From NCBI GenBank assembly GCA_963281255.1, contig OY725496.1, positions 4,441,723 through 4,505,722 of the forward strand: DNA of 64,000 nt. Direction: 5' to 3'. The translations under genes and the position numbers were made by a program. Origin of the DNA: Aphrocallistes beatrix. Taxonomy: Eukaryota; Porifera; Hexactinellida; Sceptrulophora; Aphrocallistidae. How positions within the stretch are numbered: position 1 is the first letter of the stretch; every line of letters begins with the position of its first letter. Positions 30,481 through 40,772 of this stretch are shown here, piece by piece. The notes beneath the pieces were generated by a model. It was not told the DNA's origin. It ran no database searches and worked only from the letters and a program-made list of their open reading frames with translations.

Positions 30481-33400
30481 ATGTCCAAACAGAAATGTTT
30501 GAGTTTCAAGGCGGTGCGTCCTACCATTCAGCGGCTATCCATCTACCAGACAAATGCACGTATCTACATCGTAGGGTGCGACTTCTCCCTCAGTTACTAC
30601 CGACTGCTAAAAATCGATCGAACGGAACCGAAAGATTTGATAATTGACGATGACAACCGGAAATATAGCGAAGAGGAGATAAACGAAATTCTTAAAATGA
30701 TTGACGTTGGCAACACTAACTCTGTCAACAAGATCAACGGCCTACAGAAAACAGTTTCTTCCTTCGGGATTGTTGGGTTTGTCCGTTTCCTGGAAGGGTA
30801 CTACATCCTTCTAATCACAAGGAGACGCAAGGTGGCTATTATTGGCGGGCATTTTATCTACAAGATTGAAGACGCAGTTCTAACATACATTTCTCCTGCT
30901 GCTAACAAGGTATTTCACATACTTTATGTTAAATTCGTTGCTAGAAGAATTTTATTGGTGATTCGTTCAGTGTTTCAAGAAAAACCACTGATTTGTTATC
31001 AAATAAAAGTTTCTAAATTCATAAATTCTGTCAGGTGAGTCCAGAGGAGTCTCGGTACGTGAAAACATTCCTAAACGTGGATCTGAGTAGCAACTTCTAC
31101 TTCAGCTACACCTACGACCTCACCAACACCTTGCAGACCCTCATGAGGGTGCATCCGAACGAACCCCTCCCAGTTTCCAAGTTCGTCTGGAACACTCACC
31201 TCCTCAAGGACTTCAAGAACGAAGTGAATTCTGATTGGATACTGCCAGTGGTGCACGGATTCATTTCCCAGAATTGTATTAATGTGTTTGGAAGGTAAGA
31301 TTTCTAATTTTAGTTTGGGATATAAATCTATTTATATCTACGTTAATATTTTATATGACCCCACATTTTATCAAGATTTAAGTAATCATTTTCGTCACAG
31401 TATAAGTTCAGCAGTTTTATGTATTAACGGATGTATGTATGGTTTTCTATTAGATTAGCTGTCACAGAAATTCCCAATTATAAGAATTAGTCTGAAATTA
31501 ATCCACTTTGCACAATTGCGAATGTTTGTAATGATTCTGGTATTTGCTACCAGAACTAATTGAATTCTTTTTCCTTTAATTAAAAGGAAACATTCCATCA
31601 CACGAGACTAAGAAATGACACTATCACGAATAACATTATCTATGTTGCATACAAGATGTTAGCTCTAACATATAACCTTGGTATCGTGGACGTAATACCA
31701 TACGCATACTAACGAGGGAAATGAGCAGTAGTTATATGTCTCCAGGTCTCTCTACATCACGCTGATAGCCCGCAGGTCCAGCTACTATGCCGGGACGCGC
31801 TACATGAAGAGAGGAATGGACGATAACGGAAACGTAGCAAACGAGGTGGAGACGGAACAAATAGTGTACGAGTCGTCCACCATTTCTCACAGCAGTGGGA
31901 AGTATACTTCTTTCGTTCAGTTGCGTGGATCTGTGCCAGGGTTCTGGTCCCAGGATATTCAGCGGGTCATGCCCAAGCCTCCCATCCGCATCGACAGGAG
32001 CAGTCCGTTCTACGTGGGAGCCGCCCGGCACTTCAACAGCTGTCTGGAGCGGTACGGGTCTCCGGTCGTGATCTTCAACCTCGTCAAGAAGAAGGAGAAA
32101 CGGCCGCACGAGTCTCTGCTCAGTCGCGAATTGGAAGGATCGGTATGTACCTCTGTCCATTGTACGGAATCAGGTATTGTACAGCCCTCCAGGATACCCT
32201 CCTAGTTTCAAACCCATACCTTTCATACGCTTAAATCTATAAATATCATTATAATGAACGTAAATTGGGTAATGTTCCAAATTTTCACGCTGCTAAACCT
32301 TTCGGGCCTAAGCCATAAGGAGCGTCTTTCGCTCTCAGATAATCCATTGTACGGAATGCAATGCATCATCAATGCATGGTTGTACCTTACTTGCTATGGG
32401 AGATGTGTTAACATCAAGTCTAACTATTGAATTCTATTTATAGATCCGCTATTTGAACCAGTTTCTCCCGCCTGATTTCCGCATGCACTACCTGCACTGC
32501 GATATGGCGCGCATAACCCGGTCGAAGGACCGGAGCATCATCAACCTGCTGGAGACCCTTTCTAGGCGGGCTTTGCGGCAGAACGGTTTCTTCCACAGTG
32601 GCCCGGAGCTCTCCTGCAATCGAGTGCGGCCCCATCCGGACTGGGAGGCATTGGGCGGGCGATTCTACAACTCGGAGTCCCCGGGGCGGGACCAGACCGG
32701 CGTGATACGCGTGAACTGCGTGGACTGTCTGGACAGGACCAACACGGCGCAGTTCATGATTGGGAAGTCCGCCCTGGGACTGCAGCTGTACGCGCTGGGA
32801 GTGCTGGAGAATCCTCAGCTCAACTTCGAGTCCGACATCGTCAAGATGTTCGAGGAGATGTACGAAGCGCATGGGGACACCATCGCTCTACAGTACGGAG
32901 GCTCTAACCTCGGTGGGTTATGAAGAAATTTGTTTACTTTAAGGAGTAAACAAGACACAAACAAACTATTTATCATAAGACTCAATTGCTAGTTCATCGC
33001 ATCCGGACATACCGCAAGATCTCCCCAATCACGTCTCACGGCCGCGACATAATGCAGACGGTAGCTCGTTACTATAACAACGCATTCGCCGACCAGGACA
33101 AGCAGATGGCGATCAATCTCTTCCTCGGCGTCTATGTCCCGGAGGAGAACTCGACTAGTCTCTGGGAGCTCAGCACGGACTACTACCTGCACCACCTCTT
33201 CACCAACTCCCTCGTGTGTCCACGCCCACTCAGCTACACCAAGTGGTGGAGTGATGACGTCATCAAGAGCCTACCAAGACCCGTCATAGAGGTAGGCAAT
33301 CTCGCTCTAATATCTGTACATTCATGGTTGCTTATTATGAATCCGCTTAATAAGAAACATTCGTTTATTATGAACCAACCTTCTGGTCCCAATTTCATCG

Positions 33401-34701
33401 CTTACATAGGATTAGTATTAAGTCAAGTTCGCTTAATATGAAGTATTTCTATTATGAACAATTGGTCCCCTGGTAGTTCATAATAAGCGACCCTGACTGT
33501 AGCATAATTCAAATTTAACTGTATTTATACTCTCAAGGCGAACCCTACGAAAGGCATTCACAAAAAAGAGGATTCGTTGTTTAGTGCAGTTGTGCATACT
33601 TCCAAAGAGGTTAAGCCCCGCACGCGAAAGATGCCAGCTCTGTCGCCGAACTACGAAGAGTTCTACTCTCCCAGCGAACTCACAGTCCTGCACAAAGTGT
33701 TCACGTACACCCTGAACTCCCAGTACAGCACCAACCTCTACATTCCCAGCGACGCAACGGACCTGAGTCCCTTCACCGTCCGTACCCGGAGCAGCGGACA
33801 GAGCAGAGCTCAGACCGGAAAGAAAGTGGCGGCGGAGAGGAAGACGATAGGCGGGACTCCCGCGCAGCCGGGCAGCGATGAGGAGGACGATGATTTGAGT
33901 GACAGCACCGACTCGGACACGGACTCTCTCCTGGGGGGAATGGGGAGTGTGAGAGAGAATTATCTGCCACTGGGAACCTCTGGGAAGCATGGAACTACTC
34001 CTGGACACGTGAGTTCCGTTCTACAATCAAAATTTTAATTTAAATGTTTGAGCAATTATTTTTATGATTCCTACATCCTAACCTTTTAAAAATTGTGGAC
34101 ATACTCTACGTAATTAATAATGATAACAATTCTTCATAATCCAGATCATAAACAATGGTAGAGATTTCAGAGATATTTTGATAGATAAGTGCGATAAACA
34201 TTGTTCTTCGTAGCATACGTAACAACTGAATGCAATCTCTCCTTGAACCGGTGTAGTTGCGGTATTTAATGTTGATTCGCTCTGATTCGTTGAATATTTA
34301 GGCCACCTTGCAGAATCCAAGTGTATTTGTCTTCGTAGGTTAGCTCGGTTACCACTACAAGAGCTCGCTATGGATTCGACATTGAAGAACCTGACCCTAC
34401 TGCTTACTCGATGTATCAGACCACAGAGAAAATGTACCAGCTCTGTTTCACGGAGTCAGAGAATAAGTTGACAGTGGAGAAGGCAGAGAAAGATTTGGAG
34501 AAATGGATCACACCTTCACTCGAGTATTCTCCTCATCCTGTTAGCACATTCCCTATCGTACCAGATGAATCCATGAAGATATACACAGAGAGTGTGAGGG
34601 TTTCAAAGGAGGGTCCCAGGGAGCCAGCAGTTTCCTGCATGGGGATGTACTACATGTACGAACGCCCAATGTCAATTCCGCATTACGACCCTGTATTCTA
34701 G
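30481..34701 (+). CDS. FIG4: FIG4/SAC3 phosphoinositide 5-phosphatase, 7 exons
   Basis: Exons by hand: 30481-30909, 31035-31294, 31746-32142, 32444-32912, 32993-33291, 33538-34008 and 34339-34701; all introns are GT..AG, phases agree, and the product is 895 residues (human 907). FIG4 dephosphorylates PI(3,5)P2 and, with VAC14, stabilises PIKfyve on endolysosomes. Visible landmarks: RVLK-like [70 protein letters not shown], and the catalytic CX5R in [15 protein letters not shown] (cysteine codon near 32716). [10 protein letters not shown] spans the fourth splice junction. The tail has an acidic [15 protein letters not shown] patch and a C-terminus unlike vertebrate FIG4. The ATG follows TATTATTTCCAG by eight bases, so a 5'-UTR intron or trans-splicing is possible. 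Intron 5 holds a MITE. Confidence 0.94.
33317..33501. mobile_element. pogo/Tigger-like MITE in FIG4 intron 5
   Basis: A 185-bp element with imperfect inverted ends based on TACAGTCAGGGTCGCTTATT; the left end is degraded and the right end (AAGCGACCCTGACTGTA) is clean. Its interior shares TCAAGTTCGCTTAATATGAA and TGGTCCCCTGGT with the element at 53904-54056, so these are two copies of one family. TA dinucleotides flank both. Confidence 0.65.
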
Positions 34702-34836
34702 GCAATTGATTGGTTACGAAACGTTGAACACTTAATAATTCTGCGATGTGTAATTTCATTGGTTATTTTGTAGTAGTTGGTTATTGTATAAAGTGATGCA
34801 AATAATTCTAAGATTGAGTCATGTCTAATGAAACCG

Positions 34837-34842
34837 AATAAA
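34837..34842 (+). terminator. poly(A) signal AATAAA of FIG4
   Basis: Canonical hexamer 136 bp past the FIG4 stop. Confidence 0.5.
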
Positions 34843-35082
34843 TCAATTAATTCTCGTGAGCAGAATGCTATATTTTCCACTTTTTAAGTTCTAATTAGTA
34901 ATTTTCAATTACTATTCTGCTAACCTGATTGCTTAATTAATCATCTCCAAGGTACAGTTCCCAGTTTCAAGATGCTAACTTAATTATACAATTTAGGAAA
35001 AATACGATCAGAGCTAAAATGTAATTGAATGCTATACCATTCCAATCTCCACATACCTAGGTTAGACTTTGTTTAAATCGAG

Positions 35083-35090
35083 TATAAATA
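35083..35090 (+). promoter_or_regulatory. TATA box of the cytohesin gene
   Basis: TATAAATA 54 bp before the ATG at 35137, in GAGTATAAATAGAGGATC. Implies transcription starting about 35113 and an unspliced short 5' UTR. Confidence 0.6.
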
Positions 35091-35136
35091 GAGGATCAAG
35101 TGAGTGATTATAATAATAATAAGCAACATTTCAACA

Positions 35137-36450
35137 ATGGCTAGCATGGCGAGTTCATGTGCTACTTCTAGCAACTCACTCTATACCAGCACAGATTCGG
35201 ACATATTTCCTAAAGAGGCTGATCCGGTGTCGGAGTCTATCCGCTATCTGTCCGAAATCGACAAGCAGCAGTTGGCTGCCCTCAGGGACCAACAGGAAAT
35301 CGTCAGGCGAACCCTGGCTTCCAAAAAGAAAGAACTCTTTGGAATTAACTTCGAGCTTGAGAAAATGAGCGAATTCATGGAAGAGGAAGAAAAGGCCGAA
35401 AGAAGAAGAAAACAGATTGTTAAAAACGTAGTGGCTAAATTCAACGAGAAGCCGAAAGATGGCATCGAAATGGCTGTTCAGAACGAAATCGTTGAGTCTG
35501 ACCCCAAAGTTATCGCAAAATTCCTCTACTCCCAAGAACGGCTTAACAAGCAAGCTATCGGAGATTACATAGGGGAACCTTGGGAGTTTAATGTTCAAGT
35601 AATGAACGAGTTTGTGATGCTGCAAGACCTGTCTAACCTCACGCTCGTAGACGCTCTCCGCGTCTTCCTTTCCTCTTTCCATCTTCCAGGGGAGGCCGGC
35701 AAAGTTGACCGCCTCATGGAGGCCTTCTCGAAACGTTACTGTGTCCAGAACGAGACAGACTTCAAACACACAGACACTTGCTACATCCTCTCTTTCGCTA
35801 TCATAATGTTAAACACGTCTCTGCACAACCCATCCGTACGCGAGAGGGACAAACTGAACAAGGACCTGTTCGTGAAGATGAACCGGGGTATAAATAAGGG
35901 GGAGGACTTACCGCTTGAAATGTTGACCGGATTGTTTAATGAAATTGATCAGAAACCGTTTGAAGTACCCGGACAGCATGGCAATAAGATAGAGACATTC
36001 TTCCAACCAGACAAGACCGGCTATCTGATCAAAGAGGGGGGTAAACATAAATCTAAGCACAAGCGCTGGTTTATCCTGAATGACTCTAACCTCTACTACT
36101 TTAAGAACCAGACTGACAATGAACTGATCGGGTCCATTCCACTTGAGAATCTCCAAGTTAAAGAGACAACCACTTCCCGGAAGAATGTCTACGCCTTCGA
36201 GATAGTGAGTGAGAATGGGATTATTAAGGCTTGGAAAAAGGACAGCGAAGGAAGACCAGTCCCAGGCAACCATTTTTCGTACAAAATGATTGCTCCCAGT
36301 TTGCATGAAAAGGAAGAGTGGATTCGAGCCATCCAGACCTCCATTAGTAGAGACCCTTTTTACGAGGTGTTGAGTGCTCGGAAGAACCAGGCTTGTGGGA
36401 TTGAGAAGAAAGATGGGCATGGTGGCATACCTAAAATCCAGATTAGTTAA
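35137..36450 (+). CDS. CYTH1: cytohesin-type Arf guanine nucleotide exchange factor
   Basis: 437 residues without introns (vertebrate cytohesins about 400). It activates Arf GTPases at the plasma membrane and endosomes. Domain order: about 50 extra N-terminal residues, coiled coil (about 40-105), Sec7 domain (about 118-275) with the catalytic glutamate in FHLPGEAGKVDRLMEAFSKR (near residue 186), and PH domain (about 293-401) beginning KTGYLIKEGGKHKSKHKRWF and containing IPLENLQVKE, then a polybasic tail. The Sec7-PH linker and PH domain match cytohesins rather than BRAG or EFA6. The ATG at 35137 (AACAATGGC) is preferred to an in-frame GTG at 35104. Which of the vertebrate cytohesins it corresponds to cannot be said; the symbol marks the family. 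Confidence 0.93.
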   Translation: MASMASSCATSSNSLYTSTDSDIFPKEADPVSESIRYLSEIDKQQLAALRDQQEIVRRTLASKKKELFGINFELEKMSEFMEEEEKAERRRKQIVKNVVAKFNEKPKDGIEMAVQNEIVESDPKVIAKFLYSQERLNKQAIGDYIGEPWEFNVQVMNEFVMLQDLSNLTLVDALRVFLSSFHLPGEAGKVDRLMEAFSKRYCVQNETDFKHTDTCYILSFAIIMLNTSLHNPSVRERDKLNKDLFVKMNRGINKGEDLPLEMLTGLFNEIDQKPFEVPGQHGNKIETFFQPDKTGYLIKEGGKHKSKHKRWFILNDSNLYYFKNQTDNELIGSIPLENLQVKETTTSRKNVYAFEIVSENGIIKAWKKDSEGRPVPGNHFSYKMIAPSLHEKEEWIRAIQTSISRDPFYEVLSARKNQACGIEKKDGHGGIPKIQIS

Positions 36451-37673
36451 TCTGTTTTGTGGTAAGCGGTGTATTTCTCTGACTTGAATTTTTGGGGTTG
36501 CATTATAATTATTTTAATATACAGCTGGTCAAATGAATAACTAATTTTATTTTGAGTCCCATTTTCTACTTAATGAATATTTAACATCTTAGATACAAGA
36601 TACTTTTTAAGAATGTAATAGCCTGAGAGATTTTATGAATGGCAAGACTATTGATAAAAATTAAACTTCCCCTTTGGAAAGTTTTCAGTTCCTGAACTGT
36701 ATACGTGTAAGCTAAGCGGTCCTTATTGGTCTCTGGTAAGATTTCCTTTCAAAAGACATTATCCAACTACATGTGATTGTCCTTTGAGAATATAATATTC
36801 ATATTCATAGATTTCTGGAAATTCGATCTCCCCAATCTATTGTGATATAGGAAGTATAGTCAGAGTAGTCAGAACCAAGACCAAAATTATAATTAGCAAT
36901 AATTTAATTACATTAAAAGCGGGGAACCCAAATAATTAGCTTGAATCATGCAATGTACGATACGTTGTGGTAGAATGGACAATAGCATCAATGCAACACA
37001 AACCAATCAATTCTAGGAGTTATGTTTCATGAGATACTCATTAGGTATGCTGATATGTAGTATTTAACACCTGATATTCAATAGTTAATTAGAAAAATAT
37101 TCTTTCTTTGGTATGCGTCGGTGTTCAATAGTTCTGGTGGTTTCGTGGCGATAGCCACCAAAATGGGTTTCCCGGATGATAAGTGACCAAATTTAAATTA
37201 ATATTAATTTAAACGGAGCATTTGAACTAGCATCTGAAACTGATACTAATGTTGCCGGAAGAGAGATGTTCAGTGGAACTTTATTGACACCTCAATATAT
37301 TCCGGATTTCCACTAACATAACAGGGACGGCGCCGGGTTTTATACTCTGGGGTCGCATATGGGTGGCAATCCCCCACGATGGGTCGCGGAACCTCAGCTG
37401 CATATCAAAATTATTTTTTGATATTTGATTGATTACTTTAAGTATTTGGAAAAGTTTGAAATTTTAATCTTGATTCAATTTATTTTAAAATGCTAAGATT
37501 ATTTAGTGCAGTGAATTGTGTTTACTGCCTAGAATGTGTTAGAATATTCCAGGATCGTAAAAATATCAAGTAAAATAATAAAAATCTCGCGACCCCCCTG
37601 TAGTCCACATCCAATGATTAGATAATCTTGCAGGATTGACTGTACTATTTAGTTTGACTTCTTTCTAGCTACA
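36451..37673. other. intergenic, 1.2 kb, with hAT-like remnants
   Basis: Contains TCTGGTGGTTTCGTGGCGAT at 37133 (related copy at 45845) and a possible hAT-like remnant at about 37345-37600 whose ends CTGGGGTCGC and GCGACCCCCCTG resemble each other inverted. The gene start at 37674 follows CTTCTTTCTAG, an acceptor-like signal. Confidence 0.4.
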
Positions 37674-39863
37674 ATGGCTAGTAGCTTATCAAATGACCAC
37701 GAGGAAATTGAGGCTTGTCAAAAGATTTTGGGTGCCATATGGGATTCTAAACCTAAAACTAAAGTATCCAAAAAGTATAAGTTGCCCAGGGGACATTTCA
37801 CAAAAGAATTGCTACTTCAAAAGCATCAGGATTTGTTGGACCATTCTTATAAAACATCATTAGCGCCGGGTCTACAAATCACCCGTCACGATCCAATCTC
37901 TTGTGCGAAAGTAACTGTATTCGGAAAACAGGATCTAAAGAACTATGAAAACTCCTACACCGCGATCAAAATCCGAGATCTCATCCCTGGTGTCGTGAAC
38001 AGAGAACGCATTGTTTACGCCAAGACAATAGTGGATGTTGTAATGGAGTCTTCCATTCACACAGTGATCAAGGACGAGAGTAGACACGGGGGATACTGTA
38101 AGATGTGCATCTACAATCTACCTGAAGAACACTGGTATCAGTTCGCTAGAGGAACTAAGCTGGCCATTTTGAATCCTTACTACAAGAAGGGGGGTTCTTC
38201 AAATTTTTTGCGAGTTGATAACCCAACGGAAATCATTACAATTCAGGCCCCAGGAACGCCGGGGGGCTCTGCCCCCTCTCTTCTTCCCATCGAGCACAAG
38301 CAGCTAGGGAACAAGCTGTTCAAGGAGAAGAGGTTCACGGAAGCATTGGACGCGTATACTCATGCGATCATGGGGGATAGGCAGGATCCAGTTTTCTATA
38401 GCAATAGATCTCTCTGCCATTCTCAAATCGGGCAATTTGAAGCCGCTCTTTCGGATGCTACGACCGCTGTCGGACTTAACCCCGACGAGCCTAAGTTCAA
38501 ATATAGAGTTTCCGCTGCTTGGTCAGGCCTGGGCAACCACGAGAAAGCTAGCGACATCCTGAAACAGCTGATTCACTCTGCCCAAGACAATCACGCCACA
38601 ATAGAGTACCAAGATAAATTGAGGATAGAGAAAGCCTACCTCCGCCAAGAAACAGGAGAGATCGACTTGAAAGATGTAGAACAGATCGTGTTTGCAGGAG
38701 TCAGTGTGAAAATGGCGGATTACATCGGGCCGATAGAGTTGAAGCAGTCCAGCATGAAAGGTTGTGCTGAGAGAGGGCTGTTCGCTACTCGGGATCTACA
38801 GCAAGGCGAAGTTATATGTGTCTCAAAGGCAGCGGTCTATCTTGGAGACTTCATTAGTAAACCTTCTGACAGTTATGAAATTAGTTCTGATTCAATGAGT
38901 CCGCCTTTTCTTGTCCTCGTGACAAAGCTCATCCAGAAGATGAACGTATCTAAATTGTTCACGCACAGAATTCTGAACATTGTTGAACACGAAAAGTTTT
39001 CTAAAAAGTCTCCTTTCTACACGAATATTGAGCTATACAGGGGTAACGGCTATGACATGATCAAAGACCTCCCATCTCCTCAGTTCTCAGTTGAGAACAT
39101 CCGGTTTGCGGCACACATAAAAGGCTTAGGTTCCATTATCAAAGGAAGTAATAACATGCACGATTTCAGTGATAGTGAAGAGATTTACAATACGCCAGGA
39201 GCCATGAAATATGGGATATGGTTCATCTCTTCTCTGTTGAATCACTCGTGTGCCGGTAACGTTGTGAGGGTTGCGAAGGGAGAAGTTTGCGTTTTGAAGG
39301 TTTTTAAAGATGTGAAGAAAGGAGAGGAGTTATTAATGTCATCTTTTGAGGGAGCTTTCTATAAGGATTTCAAAGCGAGGAAAAAGTTTTTAGAAAAAAC
39401 TTACGGCTACACCTGCAATTGCCTGCTGTGTAAGCGTGAAAATGAAGTCAACATAAAGCCCCTGCTCGCTCAGGTTTCCATCCTATTCGATCAAGCATTC
39501 GGACTATGGAACAGACATGCCACCACCCGGACACGACCTCCCGATGAAGAGTATCGGGAATACGTCACGCGAGGGATAGAACTGGCAGAGGCGTTAGGAT
39601 TGGGCCCCCAGACCTTTTATGGTCCCCTCTGGTCGACGTTCATCAATTTAGCTACTATTTTCAAGGCAGAAGTGAAAGATCAATTATTTTTGTACGAAAA
39701 AACGCAGAAATACCTTTCAGAATTGGAATTGTATCATCAGTATTCTTACTGGGAGTACTATTGCAAACTTTGTTTGATGCATTTCGGGCCCCTTGATCGA
39801 AGAACTATGCAAGCTTGTTCTAACTTTAACAAGTTTGATCGAATCTTTCTTTGGAAGAACTAA
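37674..39863 (+). CDS. TPR-SET domain protein, SMYD4-like lysine methyltransferase candidate
   Basis: 729 residues, one exon. About residues 50-195 form a conserved N-terminal region (KVTVFGKQDLKNYENSYTAI, YCKMCIYNLPEEHW) that I cannot name. TPR repeats follow at about 205-315 (EHKQLGNKLFKEKRFTEALD, VFYSNRSLCHSQIGQFEAAL). A SET domain at about 345-590 contains ERGLFATRDLQQGEVIC, the NHSC motif as LLNHSCAGNVVRV (Gly where Pro is usual), GEELLMSSFEG and a cysteine cluster CNCLLC as post-SET zinc site. There is no MYND finger in the SET insert, so this is not a typical SMYD1-3 protein; TPR plus SET resembles SMYD4 and plant TPR-SET proteins. Protein methylation is inferred. Confidence 0.85.
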   Translation: MASSLSNDHEEIEACQKILGAIWDSKPKTKVSKKYKLPRGHFTKELLLQKHQDLLDHSYKTSLAPGLQITRHDPISCAKVTVFGKQDLKNYENSYTAIKIRDLIPGVVNRERIVYAKTIVDVVMESSIHTVIKDESRHGGYCKMCIYNLPEEHWYQFARGTKLAILNPYYKKGGSSNFLRVDNPTEIITIQAPGTPGGSAPSLLPIEHKQLGNKLFKEKRFTEALDAYTHAIMGDRQDPVFYSNRSLCHSQIGQFEAALSDATTAVGLNPDEPKFKYRVSAAWSGLGNHEKASDILKQLIHSAQDNHATIEYQDKLRIEKAYLRQETGEIDLKDVEQIVFAGVSVKMADYIGPIELKQSSMKGCAERGLFATRDLQQGEVICVSKAAVYLGDFISKPSDSYEISSDSMSPPFLVLVTKLIQKMNVSKLFTHRILNIVEHEKFSKKSPFYTNIELYRGNGYDMIKDLPSPQFSVENIRFAAHIKGLGSIIKGSNNMHDFSDSEEIYNTPGAMKYGIWFISSLLNHSCAGNVVRVAKGEVCVLKVFKDVKKGEELLMSSFEGAFYKDFKARKKFLEKTYGYTCNCLLCKRENEVNIKPLLAQVSILFDQAFGLWNRHATTRTRPPDEEYREYVTRGIELAEALGLGPQTFYGPLWSTFINLATIFKAEVKDQLFLYEKTQKYLSELELYHQYSYWEYYCKLCLMHFGPLDRRTMQACSNFNKFDRIFLWKN

Positions 39864-40772
39864 TTTGAGAAGTTTCTCTTTTCCCCTCTAAGTTTGTTGT
39901 ATATTTAGGATTTAGCAAGATCCCGAATTGTAGATTTTCTAGTTTTAGTTGATACTTTTTATTTTCGGTATATTGTTCTCAGTGTATATGTTTACGAATA
40001 GTAATAATAATACATATACAGGGTGCGCAACAATAAATTTTACTTAATTGATTTGACCAAGATATTTTAGTTTAACTTTAAATCGGTTTGCATCTATGTG
40101 GAATCTAGCACTCTTCTAGTTTAGAAATGAACACTATTCATTACACAAAATATTTTTTATAAAAATTTTTGAAATCTTATACTATACCCGGGACTCCAAT
40201 AATCTGATTTCAAAAATGTCAAGTTCGAAAATAACTATTTTTTCCTGATTAAAAATATTTTTATCTTCCTAAAGTCAGTTATTAATTCAAAATACTAATA
40301 TACTACATATGATTATTTCTTTTGGTTTATATACCAGTAATCATCAATAAGAAGAACAATTGTTAAAGTATATTAATAGAATGTACCTAGCATTCGAGGG
40401 TTTTTTTCGTTTGATTTTTATCTTTTTTCTAGACACACAAACATTTATGATACACCTTAGCAAATATATTAGGTAAGACAGGCGATTGGATTGCAAAATA
40501 ATTAAAATAATCCATATAATTTTAGAGAAAAACGAAATGTCAGATGTTAGACTCACTTGTGTAAGTATAATACATCAACAAAATTTGTTGCAGAACTTTT
40601 GGCTCGCCCTGTATGTATAGTATTCAAACAAGACGGTGGGAGTATTGTACAGTGCATTAGTATGTTGATTCACCATCTGAAAACGGAGCAATGTTAAAAG
40701 GTGCAGGCAGCTCCATTATAGATGCTTTCTAATCCGATTGGACAGTAACGTCTGTTTAGTTAGCTCTTTCGA
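39864..40772. other. intergenic, mostly a mariner-like element
   Basis: AT-rich; about 600 bp is the candidate element at 40017-40613. The DRC1 start region follows. Confidence 0.5.
40017..40613. mobile_element. candidate non-autonomous mariner-like element
   Basis: Left end TACAGGGTGCGCAACAA and right end, inverted, TACAGGGCGAGCCAAAAG. Ends of the TACAGGGTG...AAAAG kind are typical of mariner-type transposons and imply a TA target. Interior is AT-rich with no transposase ORF. Inverted repeats are imperfect. Confidence 0.45.

Larger units (their letters stand above)
34702..35136. other. intergenic between FIG4 and cytohesin
   Basis: AT-rich; holds the FIG4 3' UTR and the cytohesin TATA box. 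No other element seen. Confidence 0.5.

Noticed and set aside
30910..31034. In-frame continuation of FIG4 exon 1 to 31038
   Set aside because: The added residues have no FIG4 homology, while GT at 30910 and AG at 31033 restore the conserved sequence on both sides; the intron simply lacks an early stop.
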